DNA of 64,000 nt from Pectobacterium brasiliense (GTDB lineage: Bacteria > Pseudomonadota > Gammaproteobacteria > Enterobacterales > Enterobacteriaceae): NCBI RefSeq assembly GCF_016950255.1, contig NZ_JACGFN010000001.1, positions 1,302,001-1,366,000 on the forward strand. Reading direction: 5' to 3'. The position numbers and the translations under genes are program-made. Of this stretch, positions 27,367 through 36,147 are shown one piece after another. Numbering within the stretch: the first letter of the stretch is position 1; each line of letters begins with the position of its first letter. The notes under the pieces are model-generated. The model did not search any database and had not been told where the DNA came from. It saw only the letters and a list, made by a program, of their open reading frames with translations.

Positions 27367-27958
27367 ACATGCTGACCGCATCCCCGACGATCTCGCGGAT
27401 GCGGTCGAGGCTTATTGGCTGTAAATGACGGTGGAAAATACGATCATCGATTTCTGCCGTCAGCAGCGCCAAAAACTGTAACGCCCGCAAACGTGGGTTT
27501 CCCGGCTTCAGTTCCTGCCGTGCTATCGCCGCCGCCATCAGATCAGAAAGTTTATCGACGTTCTCTTTTGGACCAGAATCATAAAACAGCGAACCAATAT
27601 CAGAATGCCCAGCCTCTGCCACCACCATCCGATAAATTGCCATCGCACTGCTATCGTTGGTCAACACGTACAGAATGCGTTCGCCGAAGCGTGTCAGTTG
27701 CACGTCCAACGTTTCGGCTGCTAGCGTGTCCGTCATCAGCTCCGCCGTTGCCTCGGACAGATGCATGGTCGCATGTTCACGAACGACAGCCGTAAACAGT
27801 TCTTCTTTGGTTGAAAAATAGCCATACAGCGTCGCCTTGGAACCGCCGACCCGCTTCGCCAGCTCATTCATGGTAGCGCGTTCATAGCCCATTTCCTGAA
27901 AAAGCTGCGCCGCCGTTTTGACAATGGCCTCACGACGAGCCTTAGTGCGGACTTTCAT
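27344..27958 (-). CDS. TetR/AcrR-family regulator
   Basis: 204 residues. The TetR helix-turn-helix spans residues ~10-55 (IVKTAAQLFQEMGYERATMNELAKRVGGSKATLYGYF). The C-terminal half is the AefR-like helical domain (AETLDVQLTRFGERIL, IYRMVVAEAG), common in regulators of efflux pumps. It is convergent with the pqi operon and may control it or a distant gene. The ATG at 27958 has GGAG five bases upstream. Confidence 0.87.
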   Translation of the reverse strand: MKVRTKARREAIVKTAAQLFQEMGYERATMNELAKRVGGSKATLYGYFSTKEELFTAVVREHATMHLSEATAELMTDTLAAETLDVQLTRFGERILYVLTNDSSAMAIYRMVVAEAGHSDIGSLFYDSGPKENVDKLSDLMAAAIARQELKPGNPRLRALQFLALLTAEIDDRIFHRHLQPISLDRIREIVGDAVSMFMAGAAA

Positions 27959-28177
27959 CATCACTCCTGCCAGCCGATGCTGACGAGCAAAATAGGATTC
28001 GATATAGCAATATTATCAAAACATTAGCCTCGCCGCCGCCTCTTTACACAACGCAGCATTGCAGCCTGTAACGGCGGGAGAATAGGGAGAAAGGCATGAC
28101 GATGAACAGCAAAGGACGACGGGGGTTGATAAGCGAAAACGGATTATTTACTATCCAGCTCCGAATGACGGAATACC

Positions 28178-28296
28178 CCTAAATAATTCAAATTGCAGGA
28201 AGGCGGCAACGCAGTGAATCCTCAGGAGCTTACTCCAGTAAGTGACTGGGGTGAACGAGAAAAGCCAACGCACATGCAATTTGAAGTATGACGGGA
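28178..28296 (+). repeat. ERIC (enterobacterial repetitive intergenic consensus) element
   Basis: The core reads GTGAATCCTCAGGAGCTTAC ... AGTAAGTGACTGGGGTGAAC, close to the classic ERIC primer sites. Terminal inverted repeats TTCAAATTGCA (28188-28198) and TGCAATTTGAA (28275-28285) bound it. ERICs are non-autonomous intergenic repeats of about 127 bp that fold into a hairpin and can affect mRNA stability. Confidence 0.87.
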
Positions 28297-28304
28297 GAGC
28301 TGTT

Positions 28305-28339
28305 TTTAGGGCGTGTGGCTTGATACCACACACCCTAAA
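28305..28339. repeat. Hairpin directly after the ERIC element
   Basis: Arms TTTAGGG + GTGTGG (28305-28318) pair with CCACAC + CCCTAAA (28326-28339) with one mismatch and a 7-base loop. There is no T-run, so it is not a clear terminator; it may be part of another small repeat family. Confidence 0.5.
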
Positions 28340-28574
28340 TTCAGTAGACAGAACAGGAACAAAATTATGGGTAATTCCCTGGGTTGGCAAATCAATTTGT
28401 AACAATTTTTTTAAAATTTACTTTCTTAAATTTTTTATAAATTGTCCTGTTCATGAAAAAATTATAAGTGATATCATGGGGTAACAGTAGTTAGACTTAG
28501 GTATAGGTCAGCACTATACTTTTAGGATGCCATCTATATCATGGGTACTTTCTCGCTTTTATTGAGGCCGTTAC

Positions 28575-29312
28575 ATGTCTGTATTTTGCTCTGACAATGA
28601 AATTATCAATAACACGATAAAAAGCTATCTCGGCCGAAAATTAAAGCAGTATGGCGACCTGAAATACGCCTATATGATCATGAACAAGAAGAACCCCTCT
28701 CAGGTTGTGATCATCTCAAATTACCCGCAGGAATGGGTTAATACCTATAAAGAAAATAACTATCAGCATATTGATCCGGTTATTTTGACGGCGATAAATA
28801 AAGTCTCGCCGTTCTCCTGGGAAGACAACATCGTTATTAACTCTAAGCTGAAGTTCTCCAAGATTTTTAATCTGTCAAAAGAGTACGATATTGTTAATGG
28901 CTACACCTTTGTCTTGCATGACAACAATAATCATCTGGCGGCGTTATCGATTATGTTTGAAGAGCACGCGCCAACGGATATGGAAAATATTGTTGAGGAA
29001 AACAAAGACAAACTGCAAATGCTGCTTATTGCCGTCCATGAGAAAATCACCACGCTTTACAAAGAGATGACGCAAAGCACTCAAAGCAAAAAACAAGGTG
29101 AAAAAGAGATTTTCTCCCAGCGCGAAAACGAAATTCTGTACTGGGCCAGTATGGGAAAAACTTACCCGGAAATTGCGCTGATTCTGGATATCAAAATCAG
29201 CACCGTGAAATTCCATATTGGTAATGTGGTAAAAAAACTGGGCGTGCTGAATGCCAAACACGCCATCAGACTGGGCGTAGAATTACAGCTCATTAAACCT
29301 GAACCGTTATAG
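28575..29312 (+). CDS. LuxR-type quorum-sensing regulator, ExpR/VirR-like solo
   Basis: 245 residues: an N-terminal acyl-homoserine-lactone-binding domain with the conserved pocket residues ([33 protein letters not shown]) and a C-terminal LuxR helix-turn-helix ([39 protein letters not shown]). It closely resembles the ExpR/CarR/VirR proteins of soft-rot bacteria, which repress virulence enzyme production until the signal binds. No luxI gene adjoins, unlike expI/expR1, so it is a solo and most like VirR/ExpR2. Its 3' end faces the ABC transporter with an 18-base gap. Confidence 0.9.
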   Translation: MSVFCSDNEIINNTIKSYLGRKLKQYGDLKYAYMIMNKKNPSQVVIISNYPQEWVNTYKENNYQHIDPVILTAINKVSPFSWEDNIVINSKLKFSKIFNLSKEYDIVNGYTFVLHDNNNHLAALSIMFEEHAPTDMENIVEENKDKLQMLLIAVHEKITTLYKEMTQSTQSKKQGEKEIFSQRENEILYWASMGKTYPEIALILDIKISTVKFHIGNVVKKLGVLNAKHAIRLGVELQLIKPEPL

Positions 29313-29321
29313 TCATTATCA

Positions 29322-29349
29322 AGTCTATTTCACCTTAGTGAGATAGACT
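29322..29349. terminator. Hairpin between the convergent LuxR and YbtQ-like genes
   Basis: AGTCTATTTCAC / GTGAGATAGACT with a 4-base loop and one mismatch; it overlaps the stop codon of the YbtQ-like gene. There is no long T-run. Confidence 0.35.
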
Positions 29350-31102
29350 GCTGCGCGTTCCACAGCGCGCGATAACGGCCTTCAACACGCAGTAATTCGC
29401 TATGCGTTCCCTGCTGGGAAATCCCCCCATTCTCGACAACCAGAATTCGATGTGCGCCCACAATTGTCGATAGCCGATGCGCGATGACAATGACCGTCTT
29501 GTCCTGAACCAGCCTGTCAATCGCCCGCTGTACGGCGAGCTCGCTTTCGGTATCCAACGCCGCCGTCGGTTCGTCCAGAATCACAATCGGCGCGTCCTTC
29601 AATAATGCCCGCGCAATCGAAATACGCTGCCGTTCGCCGCCAGATAATCTGCCGCCAATATCGCCCAGCCGTGTTTGCCATCCCTGCGGCAGCCGCTGAA
29701 TAAAATCCAGACACTGGGCAGCCTCGGCAGCCCGCTCGACCTCTGTGTCGCTGGCATCCGGGCGGGCCATTCGAATATTTGCCAACACCGAATCATCAAA
29801 CAGATAGACATCCTGAAACACCACGGAAATCAGCCGATTCACTTCACGCGTTGGAATGTGCCGAATATCCACACCGCCAATACACACGCGTCCACGTTGC
29901 GGATCCGCATGACGCATGAGCAGTCGCGTTATCGTCGTTTTCCCCGAGCCCGACGGCCCGACCAACGCCGTCATCCCCTTCTCCGGCAGCACAATGTCCA
30001 CGCTATCGAGCACCGCCTCAGCCTCGTTGGCATAGCGAAAACTCACCTGCTCGAAAGTAACCGCATGCGTCATTGGCACATCGACAGGTCGATGTACGGG
30101 AAGCGGTTCAATCGCCAGCAGATCGTCAATGCGATGCAGCGCCGTATTAATCAATTCCAGCACGGCCGTATAACTGACAAACGTCGCCAGCGGTTCAGAG
30201 AAGCGCACCACAATCACCATCATCGCGGCGACGATGGCAACATCCCACGCGCCCATTACAACGCCGCTGATCCCCAGAATCAGTACGCCCTGAAGACCTA
30301 ACTCCACGACGCTGGCAACCACCGCGCCGGGTTTGGCACCGCTGCGGTGAGCCGACGTTTGTATCTGCTGTAGATGCTGAAAACGCTGACGCAGCAAAGA
30401 TGTACGTTCAGCCTGCTGACAGCTGGTTCTCAGAACGGCGAGCCCCTGCACATATTCCACAATGTCGGCGCTGGTTTGCTGATTCGCCTCCGCCAGCGCC
30501 TGCATCGTGTGCGCAAATGCCGGTCGCCGCCAGCGATAAAGCAGCGCGATGGCGGGAAAGATCAGCAGTAAACTCACGCCCAATCGCCACTCCACCATCA
30601 GCATGACGAGCGCTATCACAACGGGCGTCACGATAGCCAACAGCAGTTGGTTTATTATCGCCAGCATATAGTTCAGGTTCTCATCCACGCTGCCCAGCAG
30701 CAGCGCGTTGATATCCCCCGCCCGCGCGGACTGGAGCGTGGTTAGCGGCATACTGCGCAGCTGTTCTCCCAGACGCATACGCAGCTCATGAGTCGCCACC
30801 GCAAGCTGCCCGCGATATTCAAATCCTTGACCATACCAGCGCAGCGCCAGCGTCAACAGGCTAAGAAATGTCATGAGTACCAGCCAGATCGCTATCTCGC
30901 GGGAAGCCGCCGCGTGGGTGAACGCCGACAGTAGCGGAAACAGGCACGCCAGCGCCACCCCCTGCGCAACAGCCGCTGCCAGCAGGCTTACGCAACACCG
31001 ACGGAACAGCCGAGATTGTGAACCCGTCACCCGCTCCAATTGACGATACGTGTGCCACCATGCGAATAACTGCGTCGTTATGACGGTATGGTTTTTGTTC
31101 AT
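29330..31102 (-). CDS. ybtQ: YbtQ-like ABC transporter (permease-ATPase fusion)
   Basis: 590 residues: six membrane helices (residues ~35-310) fused to an ATPase with Walker A (GPSGSGKTT), signature (LSGGERQR) and Walker B (PIVILDEPTAA). It is the second half-transporter of a YbtP/YbtQ-type pair that imports ferric yersiniabactin although built like an exporter. It starts in a one-base overlap (TGATG) with the upstream YbtP-like gene, so the pair is translationally coupled. Assignment relies on pairing and on the neighbouring FyuA and YbtA homologues. Confidence 0.85.
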   Translation of the reverse strand: MNKNHTVITTQLFAWWHTYRQLERVTGSQSRLFRRCCVSLLAAAVAQGVALACLFPLLSAFTHAAASREIAIWLVLMTFLSLLTLALRWYGQGFEYRGQLAVATHELRMRLGEQLRSMPLTTLQSARAGDINALLLGSVDENLNYMLAIINQLLLAIVTPVVIALVMLMVEWRLGVSLLLIFPAIALLYRWRRPAFAHTMQALAEANQQTSADIVEYVQGLAVLRTSCQQAERTSLLRQRFQHLQQIQTSAHRSGAKPGAVVASVVELGLQGVLILGISGVVMGAWDVAIVAAMMVIVVRFSEPLATFVSYTAVLELINTALHRIDDLLAIEPLPVHRPVDVPMTHAVTFEQVSFRYANEAEAVLDSVDIVLPEKGMTALVGPSGSGKTTITRLLMRHADPQRGRVCIGGVDIRHIPTREVNRLISVVFQDVYLFDDSVLANIRMARPDASDTEVERAAEAAQCLDFIQRLPQGWQTRLGDIGGRLSGGERQRISIARALLKDAPIVILDEPTAALDTESELAVQRAIDRLVQDKTVIVIAHRLSTIVGAHRILVVENGGISQQGTHSELLRVEGRYRALWNAQQSISLR

Positions 31103-32940
31103 CACGCGCGATCTCCTGACTGTCCGCTGCTCGACGATGTGCTGCTCGGTGTGTTGCCTAACGCCCAGTTCTGTGCCTGCTCATAGTGTCGCCACAGTTC
31201 GCTATAGCGGCCTTGTGCCGCCAGCAGCTCGTCATGACGACCAGACTCGCTCAGCCGTCCACGGTCGAAGACCACGATCTGGTCAGCATCACGAATCGTC
31301 GACAGACGGTGCGCCACCATGATGACCGTCTTACCCCGCATCAGGATGCCAAGCGCCGCCAGCAGCGCAGCCTCGTTTTCCGGGTCGGCAAAGGCCGTCG
31401 GTTCGTCCAGCACCAGAATCGGCCGGTTGTGCAACAGTGCCCGAGCGATAGCGATACGCTGGCGCTGTCCGCCGGACAGGAACTGGCCGCGCTCACCCGC
31501 CAACGTGTCGTAACCCTGCGGCAACGCCATGATAAAATCGTGCGCCTGTGCCGCCTTCGCGGCGGCAATCACCTCTTCCATGCTTTTTTCAGGCAAGCCG
31601 AGCCGGATGTTATTAGCGATGCTATCCGCAAACAGGAAGGATTCCTGAAAAACAAACGACACCTGCTGCATGAGCGTGGCGGTTTTCATCTGCCGGATAT
31701 CAACGCCGCCAATCAAAATGCGCCCAGCCGTCACATCCCAAAAGCGGGGAATGAGCCGCGCTACGGTGGTTTTCCCTGCACCAGACGCCCCGACCAGCGC
31801 CGTAACCGAGCCTGCCGGCACCTGAAAGCTGACCTCCTCCAGCACCCAGTCGTTCGCATGCTGGTCGTAGCGGAAACTCACCTGTTCAAAGCTCACGCTG
31901 GCATCGGCAGGCAGGGCATCGCTTTCCGCTTCCGGCAGCGGCGATAGCGCCAGCACGTCCTGAATCCGGCTGATACTCAATCGGGTTTTCGCTACCATAT
32001 GGTTCAGCGCCATCATCGGCATAACCGCTTCTGCCATACCATTGCCGAGCAGCAGCACCGCGATCCACAGGCTGAAATCAAGCTCGCCGGCGTGATAGAA
32101 ACCGTACGCCACCCAGCACAGCACCAACAGCGTGGGAAGCGGGTTAAGCACCGCGAAAGAGAAACGCGCCGAGAACCCCGCCTGCTGATACCAGCGCGTA
32201 AGCACGTCCAGATAATTTTCCAGCGCCTGCTGGTAGCGCCCAAACGTTGACGCACCCGTATCGAAGGTGCGCACCACCGGCATTGCCTGCACAAATTCAA
32301 TCACGGCGGTACTGACTTCTTCCCGCGCGTGGTTATAGCGCTGGTTCATCTCACCGGCATTGCGCATCGCCAGCATCAGCACCACGGCACCGATGACCAG
32401 CACCAGCAAAGCAGCCAGTGCCAAACGCCAGTCCAGCCAGAACAGTAACGCCCCCGTGCACAGCGGTGCCACAAAGGCGCGGGCATAGAGCGGCGTGCTG
32501 TCCGCTACAAATAGGTGGAGCGCTTTGACATCATCCTGCACGATCTTCGCCAGCGAACCGGTGCCCAGACGCTGCACCTCGCCCAGCGGGATCCGCGCCA
32601 GCTGTTCCGCCAACGCGCTGCGAATCTGATTTTCCAGCCGAAATGCGGCGTAGTGAGACTGATTAAAAGCCAGCAGACGCAGCAGATAGCTGGCGCACAG
32701 GCACAGTACAGCCCCGACCATCGTCAACAGCGGCCATGACGCGGGTTGCACGATCAGCAGTTGGATACTCCACGCCAGAAAAAGCAGAAATGCGATGCCA
32801 GCCAGAACCGACAGCCCCGACAGACACATCGCCAAACGAATTTGCCCTCTTACGGGGTGCATAATGTGCCAGGCTCGGTTCTGTGGCATAGAAGACGGCA
32901 TAGCAGCGGATGAACCGCCCTCAACAGCGGAATGTGGCAT
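31102..32940 (-). CDS. ybtP: YbtP-like ABC transporter (permease-ATPase fusion)
   Basis: 612 residues: six membrane helices followed by an ATPase with Walker A (GASGAGKTT), signature (LSGGQRQR) and Walker B (ILVLDEPTAF). With YbtQ it should form the heterodimeric inner-membrane importer for ferric yersiniabactin-like siderophore. The ATG at 32940 is chosen; a GTG at 32967 would extend it by nine residues. The proline-rich N-terminal tail is longer than needed for the fold. The promoter region upstream is shared with the YbtA-like regulator. Confidence 0.87.
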   Translation of the reverse strand: MPHSAVEGGSSAAMPSSMPQNRAWHIMHPVRGQIRLAMCLSGLSVLAGIAFLLFLAWSIQLLIVQPASWPLLTMVGAVLCLCASYLLRLLAFNQSHYAAFRLENQIRSALAEQLARIPLGEVQRLGTGSLAKIVQDDVKALHLFVADSTPLYARAFVAPLCTGALLFWLDWRLALAALLVLVIGAVVLMLAMRNAGEMNQRYNHAREEVSTAVIEFVQAMPVVRTFDTGASTFGRYQQALENYLDVLTRWYQQAGFSARFSFAVLNPLPTLLVLCWVAYGFYHAGELDFSLWIAVLLLGNGMAEAVMPMMALNHMVAKTRLSISRIQDVLALSPLPEAESDALPADASVSFEQVSFRYDQHANDWVLEEVSFQVPAGSVTALVGASGAGKTTVARLIPRFWDVTAGRILIGGVDIRQMKTATLMQQVSFVFQESFLFADSIANNIRLGLPEKSMEEVIAAAKAAQAHDFIMALPQGYDTLAGERGQFLSGGQRQRIAIARALLHNRPILVLDEPTAFADPENEAALLAALGILMRGKTVIMVAHRLSTIRDADQIVVFDRGRLSESGRHDELLAAQGRYSELWRHYEQAQNWALGNTPSSTSSSSGQSGDRA

Positions 32941-33020
32941 AGTTGTTCTCTTTTCTCCTTCCCGCACAGTCGCTTACCTGCAAGACAAGCAAATCAACTC
33001 GACGGCGGCAATAAAGTCAG

Positions 33021-33039
33021 GAATAATAACTATTCTCAA
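33021..33039 (-). promoter_or_regulatory. Fur-like box in the ybtP/ybtA-like intergenic region
   Basis: Read on the minus strand, TTGAGAATAGTTATTATTC matches about 11 of 14 positions of the TGATAAT-N-ATTATCA Fur motif. It lies between the repeat pair and the ybtP start, where it could block that promoter. Confidence 0.45.
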
Positions 33040-33047
33040 TTGCGTAT

Positions 33048-33079
33048 CTACCCGATTCGAGCCGATTTCTACCCGAATC
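33048..33079 (-). promoter_or_regulatory. YbtA-type operator pair upstream of ybtP
   Basis: Two copies of the 11-mer GATWCGGGTAG (minus strand: GATTCGGGTAG at 33069-33079 and the variant GAATCGGGTAG at 33048-33058), start to start 21 bp, i.e. two helical turns. The same pair recurs at 34168-34199 and 35982-36013. A degenerate plus-strand copy (GGTACGGGTTA, 33080-33090) points towards the regulator gene. Confidence 0.7.
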
Positions 33080-33171
33080 GGTACGGGTTACCGTCATCAA
33101 CTGCGGTGCGATGATCGTCCAATTACCGGATCGTCCGATGTTCGCAACCCGTCTCTTCAGGAGCCTGTCCA

Positions 33172-34140
33172 TTGAATGCCTCCCCACTGAAAGCCACCAG
33201 CGAGCCTGAAGTCACCATTTCGAATTTGATCGCTGAACTGCACGTCATGCGGCCGGATACCGGTGCGGACTGTAGCCTTCTGCGCGCTACGCTTCAGGAA
33301 GGGTTGGATATTCTGGTGTGGCGCGGACAGTTCCGACAGCCCACCACCATGCATTTGCATGACGACTGGGGACGCATCAATTTTTCCTGTTCGTTGCAAG
33401 GAGATTCGCAATTTGCACTGAAAGGCGATCGGGGACGGGAACACGTACTGAAGCAAGGATCGGGTTGTATTAGCTATACCCCAGACTGTCAGGGTACGTC
33501 ATCCTACGCCGGACAATTTGAAAGCGTCACGGTGTCGCTGAGCCCTGAGCTACTGGCTAACTGGGTGCCGGATCTCACCGGTAACCTGCAACAGCAGCTG
33601 GACTCTGGTCGGCTCTGCACCCACTGCGACTGCAATGCCGAAATGCGGGCAACCGCGCAGGTGTTAAGCCACGCGCTGTCCAGCCTGACGCACCCGCAGC
33701 AGACCGGTGAAAACCGCCATTCACCGCTGTGGCTACTGGGGCAAAGCATGATTCTGGTGAGTCTCGCCGTCGCCGGACATGCCGACGCGGTTCCCCAGCA
33801 GGACACGCTCAGCCTGGCCGATCGCCAAAAGCTGTTGCGGGCCAAAGACTTACTGCTGGCGGATCTGTCACAGGCTCCTACTATCGCCATGCTCTCCAGA
33901 GAAACCGGATTAAGCGTACTCAAGCTGAAACGCGGATTCCGTCAACTCTTCAATAACAGTATCTATGGGTTATTTCAGGCCGAACGTATGCACGAAGCGC
34001 GGCGTCGGCTGTTTGTCACGGGCGCGCCCGTCATGGTGGTCGCCACCGATCTGGGTTACGCCAACGCCAGCCACTTTAGCGCCGCCTTCCAAAAGCAGTT
34101 TGGCGTCACGCCTTCTGCTTTCAAGCGCCTAAACATTTAG
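33172..34140 (+). CDS. ybtA: YbtA-like AraC-family regulator
   Basis: 322 residues. The C-terminal AraC/XylS DNA-binding domain has two helix-turn-helix units (IAMLSRETGLSVLKLKRGF and VVATDLGYANASHFSAAFQK). The N-terminal part is the PchR/YbtA-type effector region that senses the ferric siderophore. YbtA activates uptake genes and represses itself when the siderophore is present. The start is TTG at 33172 with GGAG eight bases upstream. It is divergent from ybtPQ and precedes the uptake genes on the same strand. Confidence 0.85.
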   Translation: MNASPLKATSEPEVTISNLIAELHVMRPDTGADCSLLRATLQEGLDILVWRGQFRQPTTMHLHDDWGRINFSCSLQGDSQFALKGDRGREHVLKQGSGCISYTPDCQGTSSYAGQFESVTVSLSPELLANWVPDLTGNLQQQLDSGRLCTHCDCNAEMRATAQVLSHALSSLTHPQQTGENRHSPLWLLGQSMILVSLAVAGHADAVPQQDTLSLADRQKLLRAKDLLLADLSQAPTIAMLSRETGLSVLKLKRGFRQLFNNSIYGLFQAERMHEARRRLFVTGAPVMVVATDLGYANASHFSAAFQKQFGVTPSAFKRLNI

Positions 34141-34167
34141 TCGATCGCCAACGTCCCCGTTCATCCT

Positions 34168-34199
34168 GATACGGGTACAAATAGACTGGATTCGGGTAG
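34168..34199 (+). promoter_or_regulatory. YbtA-type operator pair upstream of the 140-residue protein and ybtX
   Basis: GATACGGGTAC (34168-34178) and GATTCGGGTAG (34189-34199), 21 bp start to start, same orientation as the downstream genes. Confidence 0.7.
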
Positions 34200-34211
34200 C
34201 GCCGCAACAGC

Positions 34212-34230
34212 GAATGATTATCATTTTCTC
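34212..34230 (+). promoter_or_regulatory. Fur box upstream of the 140-residue protein and ybtX
   Basis: GAATGATTATCATTTTCTC contains the 13-bp palindrome AATGATTATCATT (34213-34225), a strong Fur core, 24 bases upstream of the start codon. Confidence 0.7.
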
Positions 34231-34253
34231 CATAATAAGCCGGAGAAACCCCC

Positions 34254-34676
34254 ATGCCCGATTCCATTGCAACGCCACATCCTTTCCTTGATACAGACGC
34301 CTGGCCGGTGGTCTTCTTACACATGCCGGAACAGGTGCCCGATGATAAATCTGCGGGTTATATGGCGCAGATCGCTCAGCTGTATGCTGCGCAAGAACGC
34401 TTTGTTCTCTGTATGACGGGTGCCGACCTGCCCCATCGCTCCCCTGATTTTATGAATGCTTATCTTCAGTGGACGCGCGATAACGTCAGCCTACAACAGC
34501 AATACTGTGCGGGTGCGATTCGCATCGAAAGCGACGAAACCAAAAGACAAAAGTACGTGGAATGGGCGGAGAACTGGGCGCAGTCTGGGCAGGCGCCGTA
34601 TGCCTATTTTGTCGTCGCCACCTCGCTTGAAGCACAGGCGCTGGCGATAATGCTGCTGGATCGCGACAAACCATGA
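34254..34676 (+). CDS. Conserved protein of unknown function in the ybt-like operon
   Basis: 140 residues, soluble, no signal peptide or membrane segment. I do not recognise a family. Visible features are a hydrophobic beta-type stretch (WPVVFLHMPEQV, ERFVLCMTGADL), an acidic/aromatic middle (YLQWTRDNVSLQQQY, YVEWAENWAQSGQ) and a C-terminal helix. It starts 24 bases after a Fur box with a GGAG ribosome site and ends in a 4-base overlap with ybtX, so it is translated together with the transporter. No equivalent gene lies at this place in the Yersinia yersiniabactin island as I know it. A role in handling the siderophore or its iron is only an inference. Confidence 0.8.
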   Translation: MPDSIATPHPFLDTDAWPVVFLHMPEQVPDDKSAGYMAQIAQLYAAQERFVLCMTGADLPHRSPDFMNAYLQWTRDNVSLQQQYCAGAIRIESDETKRQKYVEWAENWAQSGQAPYAYFVVATSLEAQALAIMLLDRDKP

Positions 34677-35950
34677 CGCCCAATTCGATGACACGCTACC
34701 TGCCCTATTGGTGTTTCTACCTCCATCAGGGCATGATCACCGCACTCATTATGCAAGGCGTGGCAGGCTATTTTCGCCACGCGGGGTTGGATCTTGCGCA
34801 GCTAAGCTGGCTGTCGCTGACCTTTCTGCCATGGATTGCTAAATGCCTGTGGGCACCGTGGGGCGAGCGTCACGCGCTTCCTCTACGCGGTAATCCCTAT
34901 TTAGGCAGTCTGGTGCTGCTCCAGATCGCGATGGCAGCAACGCTGGTTGTGATTGGCGTCATCTCCCCCGAGCACTCTGTCCTGACTATCATCATGGCGC
35001 TGATGCTGTTGGCATTGCTCTCCGCCAGCCACGATATCTATGCCGACGGCATCACGATCTGCACCACCAGCGCCGCCAGTCGCGCGCTGGCGAATACCGC
35101 ACAGGTCGGCGGCAGCTATCTGGGTATTCTGTTCGGCTCTTATGCGTTCCTGAGTATTGCGGAACAGGCAGGATGGCAAGGCGGCTTCTTCGCACTGGCG
35201 GGGCTGTCGCTGCTGATGCTCATCTTGCCACTGCGCTATATCCAGCAGTCCCCTATTCAGCACAACCAGACTTTGGATCGTCAGAGTCCGGATCGTCAGA
35301 GTCAGAAATCCGCACGCCCAACGCTCAACTGTCTGACGTTTAAAGCGCTCTGGCCAGTATTAACCTTCACGGCCATTTTCTATCTGGCGATGCGCGGCAT
35401 GATGGCGCTACAGACCGTCATGCTGATCGACAGACAACTCAGCCTGAGCCAGTTGGGCATCGTCATGACCGTGTACAGCACCGCCGTCAGCGGCGTAGGG
35501 ATTATGCTCGCCAACGTCCTGATTCGCCGTATGGGCGCGCTGCGCTGTCTGTTGCCCGTCATGGTCGTGCACGCTCTGCTCGCCATTGTGCTAGCCGTCG
35601 GCTACCCGCTGTATTCATTGAACACCTGGATCGCGATCTTTGGCGTGGTCAATCTGGCTGCCGCAATCGGGTTTGTCACGCTATACAACGCCCTGATGGG
35701 CTTAGTCAGACCGCATCAGCCTGCTTCCGACTATGCGCTGTTTCAATCGACCGATGCGGCTGTCGCCATGATCGTGTCGATTGCTGCGCTCCAGTTAGCG
35801 CATCACACAAATTACCAGACCACGCTGGGCGTGCTGGCCTGCTTCGCCGTCGCCAGCCTGTGGCCTGCCAAACGGCTATCTGTACGGCTTTCCCGCGCGT
35901 TTTCTGACGGTGCTGCACCAGCGATCATAAGCCGGCAGGGACAGGATTAA
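34673..35950 (+). CDS. ybtX: YbtX-like MFS transporter
   Basis: 425 residues with about 12 hydrophobic segments and the opening YLPYWCFYLHQGMITALIMQGVAGYF typical of YbtX/RhtX-like siderophore-locus permeases. Yersinia YbtX sits in the yersiniabactin locus and has been linked to zinc acquisition rather than iron uptake. A short tandem repeat in the central cytoplasmic loop encodes DRQSPDRQSQ (12-bp unit GATCGTCAGAGT twice). Overlaps the preceding gene by 4 bases. Confidence 0.83.
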   Translation: MTPNSMTRYLPYWCFYLHQGMITALIMQGVAGYFRHAGLDLAQLSWLSLTFLPWIAKCLWAPWGERHALPLRGNPYLGSLVLLQIAMAATLVVIGVISPEHSVLTIIMALMLLALLSASHDIYADGITICTTSAASRALANTAQVGGSYLGILFGSYAFLSIAEQAGWQGGFFALAGLSLLMLILPLRYIQQSPIQHNQTLDRQSPDRQSQKSARPTLNCLTFKALWPVLTFTAIFYLAMRGMMALQTVMLIDRQLSLSQLGIVMTVYSTAVSGVGIMLANVLIRRMGALRCLLPVMVVHALLAIVLAVGYPLYSLNTWIAIFGVVNLAAAIGFVTLYNALMGLVRPHQPASDYALFQSTDAAVAMIVSIAALQLAHHTNYQTTLGVLACFAVASLWPAKRLSVRLSRAFSDGAAPAIISRQGQD

Positions 35951-35981
35951 CAAAACGGAAAAACGGGCAGGAAGCCTACTG

Positions 35982-36013
35982 TATTCGGGTTGAAATAGAC
36001 CCGATACGGGTAG
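35982..36013 (+). promoter_or_regulatory. YbtA-type operator pair upstream of the FyuA-like receptor
   Basis: TATTCGGGTTG (35982-35992) and GATACGGGTAG (36003-36013), again exactly 21 bp apart and upstream of a Fur box. Confidence 0.7.
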
Positions 36014-36025
36014 CTCAAAAAACGC

Positions 36026-36043
36026 AAACGATTATCATTTAAC
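36026..36043 (+). promoter_or_regulatory. Fur-like box upstream of the FyuA-like receptor
   Basis: AAACGATTATCATTTAAC carries the GATTATCATT core of Fur sites and lies just downstream of the operator pair, about 105 bases before the start codon. Confidence 0.6.
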
Positions 36044-36147
36044 TTTCATCGTTCTCTGTCTTACGCGCTTTTCGTACCGCAATAAAGCGTGACGTGATGA
36101 AAACCGTTGCCTTTGACATCGATTTTAGTCTTTTCAGGGATTTAATA

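Larger units (their letters stand above)
27959..28574. other. Intergenic region with ERIC element and expR-like promoter
   Basis: 616 bases. It contains the ERIC element and the hairpin described separately, then an AT-rich stretch (28380-28480) that likely carries the promoter of the LuxR regulator. Short frames crossing the ERIC repeat are not genes. Confidence 0.5.

Noticed and set aside
28151..28484. Two short frames across the ERIC region
   Set aside because: They read through the ERIC repeat and have no start signals or homology.
31186..31947. 253-codon frame antisense to the ybtP-like ATPase domain
   Set aside because: Histidine/arginine-rich composition typical of an antisense shadow; no supporting motif.
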